In this document: positions 1 through 10,835 of the stretch, in pieces
How positions within the stretch are numbered: position 1 is the stretch's first letter
Layout of the letters: the number at the start of each line of letters is the position of its first letter
Assembly: GCF_003253705.1 (NCBI RefSeq)
Contig: NZ_QKYU01000029.1
Location: 1-57,587 of the forward strand
DNA length: 57,587 nt
From: Humitalea rosea
GTDB taxonomy: Bacteria > Pseudomonadota > Alphaproteobacteria > Acetobacterales > Acetobacteraceae
Direction: 5' to 3'
The notes under the pieces: model-generated
Databases searched by the model: none
Told to the model about the DNA's origin: nothing
The model's input: only the letters and a program-made list of their open reading frames with translations
Program-made: the position numbers and the translations under genes

Positions 1-24
1 AAAACCATCCCGACACCGCCGCCG

Positions 25-56
25 CGCCGTGATCCTGGCATGCCAGGATCACGGCG
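25..56. repeat. Perfect 32-bp palindrome upstream of ackA
   Basis: The two 16-base arms are exact reverse complements with no spacer, centred on the GCATGC at 38-43. As RNA it would fold into a hairpin of about 14 bp with a CAUG loop. No T-run follows, so if it is a terminator of the gene to the left it is not a canonical one. It ends 39 bases before the acetate kinase start, so it could also be an operator or a site for mRNA processing. The symmetry is seen directly; the role is not known. Confidence 0.7.
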
Positions 57-95
57 TCAGGCACTGCAGAAGCAGCATCTGAACGGTAGGGCAGC

Positions 96-1286
96 ATGAG
101 CGGGCAGTTGCTGCTGACCTTCAATCCCGGGTCGTCGAGCATCAAGATCGGGCTGTTCATTGCGCGCGACGGCGTGGCGCAACGCATCGGCAAGGGCCAG
201 GTGGATCTGCAGCAGCGCCCGCTGACGCTGACGATCGAGAGCACGACACGGGAACACATCCTGCTCGAAGCCGGGATCACCGAGGATCTGCATGAAGTGC
301 TGGACGAGGTCCTGCGCTGGCTCGGCACCCACTTCCCACTGCAAAAACTCGGGCTGGTCGGCCATCGCGTGGTGCATGGCGGCGACATCTTCGCAGGCCC
401 TGTCGGCATCGATGAGGCGAATCTCGCGGCCATCGCCGGCCTCGTGACCTTGGCGCCGCTGCACCAGCCGCAAAGCCTGCGGCTGATCCGCGCCATCCGG
501 CATCTGCGCCCCGGCCTGCGGCAGACCGCATCCTTCGACACCGCCTTCCACCGCACGCAGAGCGAGATGATCCGCCGCTTCGCGATCCCGCGGCATCTCC
601 ACGACAAGGGGATCAAGCGCTACGGCTTCCATGGCCTGTCCTACACCTACATCGCCCAGGCGCTGCAGCAGCGGGCGCCGGATGTCGCGGCGGGGCGCGT
701 CGTCGTGGCGCATCTCGGCAGCGGCGCCAGCCTCTGCGCGCTGCGGGGCGGGCTGAGCCAGGACAGCTCCATGGGCTTCTCCACGCTCGACGGGATACCG
801 ATGAGCACGCGCTGCGGCGCGCTGGACCCAGGGGTACTGCTCCACCTGCTGGACGACCATCGGATGATGCCGGCGCAGCTGGAGGATATGCTTTACCACA
901 GCTGCGGTCTGCTCGGCCTGTCCGGCATCAGCGGCGACAGCCGGGTGCTGCTCGCCTCCGAGGCGCCGGAAGCGCGGGAGGCAATCGCGGTCTTCGCCTT
1001 CCGCGTTGCGCGTGAGATCGCGGCCCTGACCAATACCCTCGGCGGGCTCGATGCGATCGTCTTCACCGCCGGCATCGGCGAACACCAGCCGGAAATCCGC
1101 CAGGCCATCTGCGACCACCTCGGCTGGCTCGGCGTCTCGCTCGATGCGGGCGCGAATGCCGCCGGCCAGCCTCGGCTGGAGGCGGCCGGCAGCACCGTCG
1201 CCGTGCTCGTGCTCGCAACCGACGAGGAGCAGGTGATCGCCGACGACGCCCTCTACATCCTCAACCACGAAATGAGCGCGCCATGA
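96..1286 (+). CDS. ackA: Acetate kinase
   Basis: Cytosolic enzyme that interconverts acetyl phosphate plus ADP with acetate plus ATP. The 396-residue product is full length for the family. It has the N-terminal NPGSSSIK nucleotide-fold motif (residues 10-17), HRVVHGG, HLGSGASLCA, the substrate-site stretch STRCGALDPG and the C-terminal FTAGIGEH motif. The ATG at 96 has a GTAGGG ribosome site. It overlaps the next gene by 4 bases (ATGA), so the two are probably translationally coupled. In related bacteria this gene often sits with phosphotransacetylase or phosphoketolase, which would lie left of the window. Position before an ATPase operon suggests a role in substrate-level ATP formation when respiration is limited; that is inference. 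Confidence 0.95.
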   Translation: MSGQLLLTFNPGSSSIKIGLFIARDGVAQRIGKGQVDLQQRPLTLTIESTTREHILLEAGITEDLHEVLDEVLRWLGTHFPLQKLGLVGHRVVHGGDIFAGPVGIDEANLAAIAGLVTLAPLHQPQSLRLIRAIRHLRPGLRQTASFDTAFHRTQSEMIRRFAIPRHLHDKGIKRYGFHGLSYTYIAQALQQRAPDVAAGRVVVAHLGSGASLCALRGGLSQDSSMGFSTLDGIPMSTRCGALDPGVLLHLLDDHRMMPAQLEDMLYHSCGLLGLSGISGDSRVLLASEAPEAREAIAVFAFRVAREIAALTNTLGGLDAIVFTAGIGEHQPEIRQAICDHLGWLGVSLDAGANAAGQPRLEAAGSTVAVLVLATDEEQVIADDALYILNHEMSAP

Positions 1287-2056
1287 CCCAGATCATCGAT
1301 CTTGCTGGCAAGCGCGGCCTCGTCGTCGGCATCGCCAATGCCCACAGCATCGCCCATGGCTGCGCCGAGGCGCTCCGTGCGGCGGGGGCGGAACTTGCGG
1401 TCACCTATCTGAACGAGAAGGCCGAACCCTTCGTCCGCCCGCTGGCCGAGGCCCTTGGCGCCACGCTGTGCCTGCCTTGCGACGTGCGCGCCCCGGGGCA
1501 GCTCGAAGCCGTGTTCGCGCGGATCGCCGAGACCTGGGGCAAGCTCGATTTCGTGCTGCATTCCATCGCCTTCGCCCCGCGCGAGGATCTGGCGACCGGC
1601 CTCGTGAACTGCTCGGCGGAGGGCTTCGCGCTGGCGATGGATGTCTCCTGCCATTCCTTCATCCGCATGGCCCGCCTGTCGCAGCCGCTGATGACCGATG
1701 GCGGCTGCCTGATGACGGTCACCTTCTTCGGCTCCAACCGCGTCGTGGAGAACTACAATCTGATGGGTCCGGTGAAGGCCGCGCTGGAGTCCAGCGTCCG
1801 CACCCTCGCCGTCGATCTGGCCGCGAGCCGCATCCGCGTGCATGCGCTTTCCGCCGGCCCCGTGAAGACGCGCGCGGCTTCCGGCATCGGACGCTTCGAT
1901 GAATTGCTGGAGCGCGCGGTGGAGCGCACCCCCGCACATCAGCTTGTCACCATCGAGGAAATCGGCCGTGTCGCCGCCTTTTTGGCCAGCGACGGCGGCA
2001 AACCCCTCACCGGCTCCGTCACCTATGTCGATGGCGGGGCGCATGTGATGGCGTGA
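1283..2056 (+). CDS. fabI: FabI-type enoyl-ACP reductase (SDR family)
   Basis: NAD(P)H-dependent short-chain reductase of the FabI branch, expected to reduce enoyl-ACP in fatty acid synthesis. The 257-residue protein starts with a Rossmann segment (GLVVGIANAHSIAHG, about residues 12-26) and has the FabI spacing Tyr158-x6-Lys165 in ENYNLMGPVK, followed by the ALSAGPVKTRAASGI segment typical of FabI. The position equivalent to Tyr146 of E. coli FabI looks like Phe148. The gene overlaps ackA by ATGA and is followed by the N-ATPase genes after 36 bases. Because it travels with acetate kinase, it may be an accessory reductase and not the housekeeping FabI. Confidence 0.85.
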   Translation: MTQIIDLAGKRGLVVGIANAHSIAHGCAEALRAAGAELAVTYLNEKAEPFVRPLAEALGATLCLPCDVRAPGQLEAVFARIAETWGKLDFVLHSIAFAPREDLATGLVNCSAEGFALAMDVSCHSFIRMARLSQPLMTDGGCLMTVTFFGSNRVVENYNLMGPVKAALESSVRTLAVDLAASRIRVHALSAGPVKTRAASGIGRFDELLERAVERTPAHQLVTIEEIGRVAAFLASDGGKPLTGSVTYVDGGAHVMA

Positions 2057-3941
<1,885 letters not shown>

Positions 3942-3945
<4 letters not shown>

Positions 3946-4223
3946 CCGAACAGCCGGACAAGGACCCTCTGTTCCGTTCCGTGCAGCAGCACGCCGCGCG
4001 CGAACGGCGGGCGCGCAAGCAGGGGCCGCCGGGCGTGGGCGCCTATCTGGCGCAGATCGGCACGCTCGGCTGGATGATCGTGACGCCGGGATTGCTGGCC
4101 ATGTTCCTCGGCCGCTGGATCGATCGCTCGTTCGGCACCGGCATCTTCTGGACCGCGCCGCTGATGATGTTCGGCATCGGTCTCGGCTGCTGGTCGGGAT
4201 GGAAATGGATGCACCGGCAATGA
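3942..4223 (+). CDS. atpQ: N-ATPase AtpQ (AtpI-like) membrane protein
   Basis: Small inner-membrane protein of 93 residues: a charged N-terminal region of about 35 residues, then two hydrophobic helices (around TLGWMIVTPGLLAMFLG and FWTAPLMMFGIGLGCW). This is the AtpI/AtpQ architecture thought to assist c-ring assembly or cation supply. The WIDRSFGTG turn between the helices matches AtpI relatives. It is coupled to its neighbours by 4-base overlaps at both ends. Confidence 0.85.
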
Positions 4224-4477
4224 TGGCGCTGACCGATCCGCTCTGGGCCCTGGCCGGCCTGCTGCTCGGCGCGGTGCATTTCTCCACGCTGCGCCACAAC
4301 ACCGGGCTGTATCTGACCGGCGGCATGGCGGCGGCGGTGGCGTTGCATCTGGCGCGGATGGTCATCGTGGTCGCGGGGCTGGTGCTGGTGGGGATGCGTG
4401 GCGCCTGGCCGCTGATCTTCGCACTCGGGGGGCTGCTGCTGGCCCGCTCCTGGATTGTCCGGCCGGAGCGCCGCTGA
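4220..4477 (+). CDS. atpR: N-ATPase subunit AtpR
   Basis: Hydrophobic protein of 85 residues with three predicted transmembrane stretches. AtpR is specific to N-ATPase operons and is proposed to interact with the c subunits. The start at ATG 4220 is chosen because it forms the ATGA overlap with the stop of atpQ; a second ATG follows directly. The arginine in HLARMV of the second helix is the kind of in-membrane charge noted for AtpR. Annotation rests on position, size and hydrophobicity more than on strong sequence motifs. Confidence 0.8.
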   Translation: MMALTDPLWALAGLLLGAVHFSTLRHNTGLYLTGGMAAAVALHLARMVIVVAGLVLVGMRGAWPLIFALGGLLLARSWIVRPERR

Positions 4478-4478
4478 G

Positions 4479-5180
4479 ATGATGGATTCGCCGCTTTCGA
4501 CCCATCTCGCCTTCACCCTCGGCCCTGTGCCGATCAGCACGACGGTGCTGACGACCTGGGGGATCATGGCGGCCCTGGCCGCCGCCGCCTGGGCGGTGAC
4601 GCGGCGGCTCACGATGCGGCCCGGGACCGCGCAGGCCTGCCTGGAACTGGTGGTGGAGACGATCCAGGGGCAGATCCACGACACCATGCACACCGCCTCC
4701 ACGCTGTTCCTCCCGCTGATCGGCACGCTGTTCCTGTTCATCCTGGCGGCGAACTGGTCGTCCATGGTGCCGGGGATCGAGCCGCCGACCGCCAAGATCG
4801 AAACCGATGCGGCCCTGGCGCTGATCGTCTTCCTCTCGGTTGTCGGCTTCGGTATCCAGGCCCGCGGGCTCGGCGGGTATCTACGCAGCTTCGCCTATCC
4901 CAACCTGTTCCTGGTGCCGATGAACCTGCTGGAACAGTTCACCCGGACCTTCGCGCTGGTGGTCCGACTGTTCGGCAATGTGATGAGCGGTGTCTTCATC
5001 ATCGCCATCCTGTTGTCGCTGGTCGGGCTGCTGGTGCCGGTGCCGCTGATGGCGCTCGAATTGCTGACAGGTGCAGTCCAGGCCTACATCTTCGCCGTAC
5101 TGGCCATGGTCTTCATCAGCGGCGCCATCGAGGAAAAGCCGTCCGACGCGGCGCAACAGCAAGAGGACACAGCATCATGA
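4479..5180 (+). CDS. atpB: N-ATPase Fo subunit a
   Basis: Membrane subunit a, 233 residues with about five or six membrane helices, forming the ion half-channels next to the c ring. The essential arginine is in the FALVVRLFGNVMSG motif near the middle of the protein, matching Arg210 of E. coli subunit a. ATG 4479 is preceded by GGAG at 4464-4467; a TTG at 4455 is possible but less likely. It overlaps atpE by ATGA. Confidence 0.93.
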   Translation: MMDSPLSTHLAFTLGPVPISTTVLTTWGIMAALAAAAWAVTRRLTMRPGTAQACLELVVETIQGQIHDTMHTASTLFLPLIGTLFLFILAANWSSMVPGIEPPTAKIETDAALALIVFLSVVGFGIQARGLGGYLRSFAYPNLFLVPMNLLEQFTRTFALVVRLFGNVMSGVFIIAILLSLVGLLVPVPLMALELLTGAVQAYIFAVLAMVFISGAIEEKPSDAAQQQEDTAS

Positions 5181-5416
5181 TCGAGATCGCCAGCATCATC
5201 GCCGCGGCCTTCGCCGTGTCCTTCGGGGCGATCGGGCCGGCCCTGGGGCAGGGGCGCTCGGTGGCCGCCGCCCTGGATGCCATCGCCCGCCAGCCGGAAG
5301 CCGCCAATGTCATCTCCCGCACGCTCTTCGTCGGCCTGGCGATGATCGAGACGACGGCGATCTACTGCCTCGTCGTATCGCTGCTGCTGCTCTTCGCCAA
5401 TCCCTTCCGGGGCTAG
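5177..5416 (+). CDS. atpE: N-ATPase Fo subunit c with Na+-type ligands
   Basis: Ring subunit of 79 residues with two helices and the loop ARQPEA. Helix 1 contains GPALGQG with Gln25, and helix 2 contains ETTAIY with Glu58, Thr59, Thr60 and Tyr63. In the Na+-driven c subunit of Ilyobacter tartaricus the sodium site is Gln32, Val63, Glu65, Ser66, Thr67 and Tyr70 in the same spacing (GQG and ESTGIY). The set here matches with conservative changes, which predicts sodium binding. Residues are seen; ion specificity is inferred. The next gene starts 4 bases after the stop. Confidence 0.93.
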   Translation: MIEIASIIAAAFAVSFGAIGPALGQGRSVAAALDAIARQPEAANVISRTLFVGLAMIETTAIYCLVVSLLLLFANPFRG

Positions 5417-5420
5417 ACGC

Positions 5421-6173
5421 GTGCAGATCGACTGGTGGACGTTCGGTCTGCAGACCATCAATGTCCTCGTCCTGATCTGGCTGCTGCAGCGTTTCCTCTT
5501 CCGGCCGGTGAAGGCGATCATCGACGCGCGCCGCGACGCCTCGGAAAAGCTGCTGGCGGATGCGGAGGCGGCGCGCAACGCGGCACAGGAGGCGGTCGCG
5601 GCCATTGAGGCGCGCCGGAAGGACTTCTCCAAGGAAGGCGAAGCCATCCTGGCCGCCGCCCAGGCCACCGCGCTGACCGAACGCGCCAACATGCTGGAAC
5701 AGGCCAGGCAGGAGGCGGCACGCATCGAGACCGAGGCGCACAAGATCCTGGCGCGCGAACGCGAGACCCAGCGGCATGAGTTGGAAGCCCAGGCCGGCGA
5801 ACTTGCCGTCGTCATGGCCCGCCGCCTGCTCGATCTGCTGCCCGCCGACACCGTCACGGCGGCGCTGCTGGAGGCGCTGGCGCAGGACCTCGCGGCCCTG
5901 CCGGCCGAGGCGCGGCGGGAGCTGGCCGCCGCCGAGCGGCCCGTCGTGGTGACCACCGCAACCGCCCTGTCCGCCGACGCGCAGACCGCCTGGCAGGAGC
6001 GCCTGACGCAGCTCCTGGGCAAGGACGCCCGTTTCACCTTCGGTGAGGACCCCGGGCTGATCGCCGGCGCCACGTTGCAAGGGCCGCATACGCTGCTGCG
6101 CCGGAACTGGCGGGCCGATCTGGACCGCCTCGGCCGGTCGCTCACCATGCCGGTGCCTCCCAGCCATGAGTGA
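5421..6173 (+). CDS. atpF: N-ATPase subunit b with fused delta-like end
   Basis: Peripheral-stalk subunit of 250 residues with GTG as start. One N-terminal membrane helix (about residues 9-27) is followed by a long Ala/Glu/Arg-rich coiled coil (about 35-140) and a C-terminal part that reads like the end of subunit delta ([16 protein letters not shown], then the final helix). The operon has no separate atpH, so this b-delta fusion supplies the delta function, a known trait of N-ATPases. The 3-prime end overlaps atpA by 8 bases. Confidence 0.9.
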   Translation: MQIDWWTFGLQTINVLVLIWLLQRFLFRPVKAIIDARRDASEKLLADAEAARNAAQEAVAAIEARRKDFSKEGEAILAAAQATALTERANMLEQARQEAARIETEAHKILARERETQRHELEAQAGELAVVMARRLLDLLPADTVTAALLEALAQDLAALPAEARRELAAAERPVVVTTATALSADAQTAWQERLTQLLGKDARFTFGEDPGLIAGATLQGPHTLLRRNWRADLDRLGRSLTMPVPPSHE

Positions 6174-7662
6174 GACCTGGATCGAGACCGCCCGCCAGCA
6201 GGTGGCCGCGGCCGACCTCACGCCGCAGCAGGAGGAGATCGGCCGCGTCGAGCGGATCGGCGACGGCATCGCCCTGATCTCCGGCCTGCCGAGCGTGCGG
6301 CTGTCGGAGGTGCTGGTCTTCGACAAGGGCCAGCGCGGCTTCGCCCATGTGCTGGAGCACGACCGCATCGGCTGCGTGCTGCTCGACGAGACCGGTGGCA
6401 TCGAGGCCGGCGACATCGTGCGCGGCACCGGCGAGGTGCTGCGCGTCCCGATCGGCCCCGGCCTGCTCGGCCGCATCGTCGATCCGCTGGGCCGTCCGCT
6501 GGATGGCGGCGCCCCGGTCGAGGCCGAGGCCCACGAGCCCATCGAACGCCCCGCCCCCGGCATCATGGAACGCGACCTGGTCACCGAGCCGGTGCAGACC
6601 GGGCTGCTGGTGGTCGATGCGCTCTTCGCGCTCGGGCGCGGACAGCGGGAGCTGATCGTCGGCGACCGCACCACCGGCAAGACCTCGGTCGCCGTCGATA
6701 CCGTCATCGCGCAGAAAGCGAGCGACCTGATCTGCGTCTATATCGCGGTCGGCCAGAAATCCTCGACCGTCGCGCGGCTGATCGCGGCGATCCGCGAACA
6801 TGGCGCGCCGGAACGCTGCATCTTCGTCGTGGCCGGCGGCGCCGATGCGCCGGGGCTGCAATGGGTCGCCCCCTTCGCCGGCTTCACCATGGCCGAGTAT
6901 TTCCGCGACCGCGGCCAGCATGCGCTGGTGGTGGTGGACGATCTGACCAAGCATGCCGCGACCCATCGGGAAATCGCGCTGCTGACCGGCCAGCCGCCGG
7001 GGCGCGAGGCGTTTCCGGGCGACATCTTCTACCTCCATGCCCGGCTGCTGGAACGTGCCGGAAAAATGTCGGCGGCCAAGGGCGGCGGCTCGCTCACCGC
7101 TCTGCCGATCGCGGAGACCGAGGCGGGCAACCTCAGCGCCTATATCCCGACCAACCTCATCTCCATCACCGATGGCCAGATCGTGCTGGATGCGATGCTG
7201 TTCCATGAGGGCCAGAAGCCCGCCGTGGATGTCGGCACCAGCGTCAGCCGGGTCGGCGGCAAGACCCAGGCGCCGGCGCTGCGCCATGCCAGCGGCACGC
7301 TGCGGCTGGACTACGCGCAGTTCCTGGAATTGGAGAGCTTCACCCGCTTCGGCGGCATGTCCGATGCGCGTGTGAAGGCGCAGCTCGCCCGCGGCGCGCG
7401 CATGCGGAGTCTGCTGACCCAGCCTCGCTTCGCCACGCTGCGGCTGGTGGATGAGGTCGCGCTGACCGTCGCCTTGAAGGAAGGCGTGCTGGATACGTTG
7501 GCCCCGGCGGCGGTGGCCAGTTTCCGCCACGCCCTGCCCGCATGGCTCGACCAGCAGGCGGCGGCGGTGGTGGAGGAGGTGCAGCGGAGCCACGCGCTCT
7601 CCGATACCGCCCAGACCAGCCTGCTCGTGGTGCTGCGCCACCTCGCGGAGCAGCATGCGTGA
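6166..7662 (+). CDS. atpA: N-ATPase F1 subunit alpha
   Basis: Non-catalytic alpha subunit of 498 residues. The P-loop is GDRTTGKTS near residue 168, the [12 protein letters not shown] and DDLTKHA blocks follow, and the [10 protein letters not shown] loop is conserved. The N-terminal region has the usual alpha beta-barrel ([15 protein letters not shown]). It overlaps atpF at its start and atpG at its end (GTGA). Confidence 0.95.
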   Translation: MSETWIETARQQVAAADLTPQQEEIGRVERIGDGIALISGLPSVRLSEVLVFDKGQRGFAHVLEHDRIGCVLLDETGGIEAGDIVRGTGEVLRVPIGPGLLGRIVDPLGRPLDGGAPVEAEAHEPIERPAPGIMERDLVTEPVQTGLLVVDALFALGRGQRELIVGDRTTGKTSVAVDTVIAQKASDLICVYIAVGQKSSTVARLIAAIREHGAPERCIFVVAGGADAPGLQWVAPFAGFTMAEYFRDRGQHALVVVDDLTKHAATHREIALLTGQPPGREAFPGDIFYLHARLLERAGKMSAAKGGGSLTALPIAETEAGNLSAYIPTNLISITDGQIVLDAMLFHEGQKPAVDVGTSVSRVGGKTQAPALRHASGTLRLDYAQFLELESFTRFGGMSDARVKAQLARGARMRSLLTQPRFATLRLVDEVALTVALKEGVLDTLAPAAVASFRHALPAWLDQQAAAVVEEVQRSHALSDTAQTSLLVVLRHLAEQHA

Positions 7663-8507
7663 CCGGGCAGCTCGCGGATGTCTCGGCCCGGCTCGGCACC
7701 GTGCGGCAGCTCGACACGGTGGTGGGCGCGATGCGTGGCATGGCCGCGGCGCGGGCGCAGCAAAGCCGCAACCTGCTGCCCGCGATCCGCACCTATGCCG
7801 ATGTCGTCGCCGGGGCGCTGGCGCAGGCGCTGCGGTTGCTGCCGGCCGGGCTGCCCGATCGCACGCAGCCGTCCGGCCATGGCGCGCTGGTGGTGTTCTG
7901 CGCCGAGCAGGGCTTTGCCGGCGCCTTCAGCGAAGCTGTGCTGGACACGCTGACGGGTGAGCCCGCCGCGACCGAGATCTTCCTGATCGGCGCGCGCGGC
8001 GTCAGCCGTGCCGAGGAACGCGGCCTGCACCCGGTCTGGACCGCGGGCATGGTGCCGCATGTCGATGGGCTGGCCGGGCTGGCGCAGCGGCTGGGTGAGG
8101 CGCTCTACACCGGCATCCGGGAACGGCACCTGGCCCGCATCGCCCTGGTGCTGCCCAACTGGACCCAGCGCGAAGGGCTGCATGTGGAGCACCGCGCCCT
8201 GCTGCCGCTGGATCCGCGCCGCTTCGCGCGCCCGCTCTCGGGCTATCCGCCGCTGATCAATCTCGCCCCGGCCGCGCTGATCGAGGGGCTGGCCGAGGAA
8301 TACGTGCATGCGCAGCTGCGCGAGGCCGTGACCATCGCCTTCGCCGCCGAGAATGAGGCGCGCATGTCCACCATGGCCGCGGCGCGCAGCAACATCGAAC
8401 GCATGCTGGGCGAACTCGGCGCGAAGGAACGCCAGCTGCGCCAGGATGGCATCACCGCCGAGGTCATTGAATTGGCCGGCGGGCGGCGGGCGATGCTGTC
8501 AGGCTGA
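7659..8507 (+). CDS. atpG: N-ATPase F1 subunit gamma
   Basis: Central rotor shaft of 282 residues. The start is GTG 7659, which overlaps the atpA stop as GTGA; this gives a protein that begins with the typical N-terminal helix ([21 protein letters not shown]) and ends with the paired C-terminal helix ([20 protein letters not shown]). Sequence outside these coiled ends is divergent, as usual for gamma in N-ATPases. It ends the operon and its last 44 bases overlap the convergent gene on the other strand. Confidence 0.9.
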   Translation: MTGQLADVSARLGTVRQLDTVVGAMRGMAAARAQQSRNLLPAIRTYADVVAGALAQALRLLPAGLPDRTQPSGHGALVVFCAEQGFAGAFSEAVLDTLTGEPAATEIFLIGARGVSRAEERGLHPVWTAGMVPHVDGLAGLAQRLGEALYTGIRERHLARIALVLPNWTQREGLHVEHRALLPLDPRRFARPLSGYPPLINLAPAALIEGLAEEYVHAQLREAVTIAFAAENEARMSTMAAARSNIERMLGELGAKERQLRQDGITAEVIELAGGRRAMLSG

Positions 8508-9360
8508 AGAAATCCAGCCCACCCTCACCGCAGGCCTGCCGCGCGGCATAGTGCTCCCGCACCAGCGCGACCAGAGGCTGCGCGATCCCCGCCTCCCGCG
8601 CCACGCCGAGCGCGAGGTCCAGGTCCTTGGACAGCAGGTCGATCGAGGCGGCGGGAGTCCAGTCCTCCCGCTTGATCGCATCGGCCTTGTAGGCGAGCAG
8701 CGGCGTGCCGACGACGCTCTGCCCCAGCGCATCGACGATGACATCGCGCGGCAGGCCGAGGCGCGTGCCGAAGGCCAGCGCCTCGCCCAGCAGCGCCGGC
8801 ATGGCGGCGACGACGAGGTTCACCAGCAGCTTCAGCACCCGCGCCTCCTCCGCCAGCCCCAGATGCAGCCGCCGCGCGCCCAGCACATCCAGCGCGGGGC
8901 CGCAGCGTTCCAGCGCCGCGACCGGGCCGGAGCAGAACAGGGTCAATTGCCCGGTCGCCGCCGTCACCGTGCTGCCGGAGACCGGGCAGCGCAGATAGCC
9001 CGCCCCGCCCGCCGCCAGCGCCGCCGCGACCTCGGCCGAGGCGGCGGGCGAGACGGTGCTGAGATCGACATGCACGAGCCCCGGCCCCGCCGCGCCGGCC
9101 ACGCCATCGGGCCCGCCGACCACCGCGCGCAAAGCCGCATCATCCGGCACCATGGAGAAGCTGAGCGCCGCCCCCCGGATCGCGGCGGCGGGGCGTGCCG
9201 CGGCCTCGGCGCCCTCGGCGACCAGTTGCACGACGCGGCGGGGATCGCGGTCGCAGACCACCAGCGCGGCGCCGGCGCCGAGCAGCCGGCGCGCCATCGG
9301 CAGGCCCATGTTGCCCACGCCGATCCAGGCGATCCGTATCCCTTCGAGCGGTCCGGCCAT
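8464..9360 (-). CDS. 3-hydroxyisobutyrate dehydrogenase-like oxidoreductase
   Basis: NAD(P)-dependent beta-hydroxyacid dehydrogenase, 298 residues. The N-terminal Rossmann motif is WIGVGNMGLPMARRLL, the substrate motif DLSTVSPAASAEVA follows, then GSTVTAATGQLTL, and the catalytic lysine lies in VLKLLVNLV. It is the last gene of the operon that carries the dioxygenase and the ABC importer, so it may oxidise or reduce an intermediate of the imported compound. It overlaps atpG tail to tail by 44 bases. The true substrate cannot be read from the sequence. Confidence 0.85.
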   Translation of the reverse strand: MAGPLEGIRIAWIGVGNMGLPMARRLLGAGAALVVCDRDPRRVVQLVAEGAEAAARPAAAIRGAALSFSMVPDDAALRAVVGGPDGVAGAAGPGLVHVDLSTVSPAASAEVAAALAAGGAGYLRCPVSGSTVTAATGQLTLFCSGPVAALERCGPALDVLGARRLHLGLAEEARVLKLLVNLVVAAMPALLGEALAFGTRLGLPRDVIVDALGQSVVGTPLLAYKADAIKREDWTPAASIDLLSKDLDLALGVAREAGIAQPLVALVREHYAARQACGEGGLDFFSLTASPAARRPIQ

Positions 9361-9379
9361 CGCGTGTCTCCCTGCTGTA

Positions 9380-10135
9380 TCAGGAACCGAAATAGAGGTT
9401 CCGCACGAGTTGGTTCTCGTTCAGCTCGGCGGCCGAGGCCGCGGCGTATTCGATCCGGCCATGCACCAGCACATAGCCGCGATCGGCGATGCGGACGGCC
9501 TGGGGAAAATTCTGCTCCGCCATTAGCACCGTCAGGCCGAGGCGGCGCTGCAACTCGGCGATCTTGTCCATGGTGCGCGCGACCAGCAGCGGCGCGAGGC
9601 CAACCGAGGGCTCATCCACCAGCAACAGCCGCGGTTCGGCCATGATGGCGCGGGCCAGCGCGACCATCTGCTGCTCGCCGCCGCTCATGGTGCCGGTGGC
9701 CTGGCGGCGGCGTTCCTTGAGGCGAGGAAAGCAATCGTAGCAGAATTCCAGATTGGCCAGGCGCTTCGGTCGCGCGGCGGCGCGCCAGGCGCCGAGCAGC
9801 AGATTCTCCTCGACCGAGAGCAGCGGGAACAGCCGCCGCCCCTCCGGCACCAGCACGATGCCGAGTTCCACGATCTCCTCGGGCGAATGGCCGATCAGGT
9901 CGATCTCCTGCCCGTCAAGCGTCGCGCGGATGCTGCCCTGAGAGGGGCGCACGAGGCCCATCACGCAATGCATCAGCGTGGACTTGCCATTGCCATTGGT
10001 GCCCAGCAGCGCGACGGTCTCGCCCGGCGCCACCGTGAGACCGACATCCTCCAGCACCCGCACCGCGCCATAGCCCGCGTGCAGCCCGGTGATGGTGAGC
10101 GAGGCGCTACCGGCCAAGATAGGCTTCCTCGACAT
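9380..10135 (-). CDS. livF: Branched-chain-type ABC importer, ATPase LivF
   Basis: Second ATP-binding subunit of an importer of the branched-chain amino acid (HAAT) family. Walker A is GTNGNGKST, the ABC signature is MSGGEQQMVALARA, and Walker B is LLLVDEPSVGLAP. I prefer the ATG at 10135, which lies inside the 3-prime end of livG (29-base overlap); an upstream ATG at 10168 in the same frame would add 11 non-homologous residues. Order livH-livM-livG-livF after the binding protein is the standard arrangement. Confidence 0.9.
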   Translation of the reverse strand: MSRKPILAGSASLTITGLHAGYGAVRVLEDVGLTVAPGETVALLGTNGNGKSTLMHCVMGLVRPSQGSIRATLDGQEIDLIGHSPEEIVELGIVLVPEGRRLFPLLSVEENLLLGAWRAAARPKRLANLEFCYDCFPRLKERRRQATGTMSGGEQQMVALARAIMAEPRLLLVDEPSVGLAPLLVARTMDKIAELQRRLGLTVLMAEQNFPQAVRIADRGYVLVHGRIEYAAASAAELNENQLVRNLYFGS

Positions 10136-10835
10136 CCTGCATGGCGAGCACCTCATTGGGGTCGCCATCGGCGATCTTGTTGCCGGCGACGAAGACGACG
10201 AGGCGTTGGGAGAATTCGCGGACCGCGCGCATCACATGCTCGATCATGATGATGGTGGTGCCGGCGGCATTGAGGCGGAACAGCAGTTCCAGCATCTGCG
10301 CCACCTCGGTATGCGACAGCCCGGCCATCGCCTCATCGGCCACCAGCAAGCGCGGGCGCAACGCGATGGCGCGGGCGATCTCCAGCCGCCGCAGATCCAC
10401 CTGGGTCAATTCGCGCGGGTGTTGGGCGGCGCGGCCGGCAAGCTCCACCTGTTCCAGGCAGGCCATGGCGCGCGCGCGGGCCTCGGCCGGCGAGGTTTCC
10501 CGCGCTGGGCCGAACAGCAGCGGCACGGTCACATTCTCCAGCACCGACAGGCTGTTGAAGGGGCGCGGCAATTGGAAGGTGCGGGCCAGGCCGAGATGCC
10601 CGCGCCGGTGCGGCGCAAGCCCGGCCATCGGCTTGCCGTCGAAGATGAAGCGCCCCTCATGCGCCGGGAAACTGCCGCCGAGGCAGTTCACGAAGGTGCT
10701 CTTGCCCGAGCCATTCGGTCCGATCAGACCGAGCCGCTCACCGGCGCGCACTTCAAGGTCGATGCCGTTCAGCGCGACGAAGCCGCCGAAGCGCTTGCCG
10801 ACGCCCTCGGCGCGCAGCAGGATCTCGCCGCTCAC
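10107..10835 (-). CDS. livG: Branched-chain-type ABC importer, ATPase LivG
   Basis: ATP-binding subunit of 242 residues. Walker A GPNGSGKST, the LivG-type FQLPRPF segment, an LTQVDLRRLEIARA region standing in for the ABC signature, and Walker B LLVADEAMAGL are visible. The canonical LSGGQ is replaced by LTQVD, a drift common in LivG-like subunits of compound-specific importers. The start overlaps the livM stop by ATGA. Confidence 0.9.
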   Translation of the reverse strand: MSGEILLRAEGVGKRFGGFVALNGIDLEVRAGERLGLIGPNGSGKSTFVNCLGGSFPAHEGRFIFDGKPMAGLAPHRRGHLGLARTFQLPRPFNSLSVLENVTVPLLFGPARETSPAEARARAMACLEQVELAGRAAQHPRELTQVDLRRLEIARAIALRPRLLVADEAMAGLSHTEVAQMLELLFRLNAAGTTIIMIEHVMRAVREFSQRLVVFVAGNKIADGDPNEVLAMQDVEEAYLGR

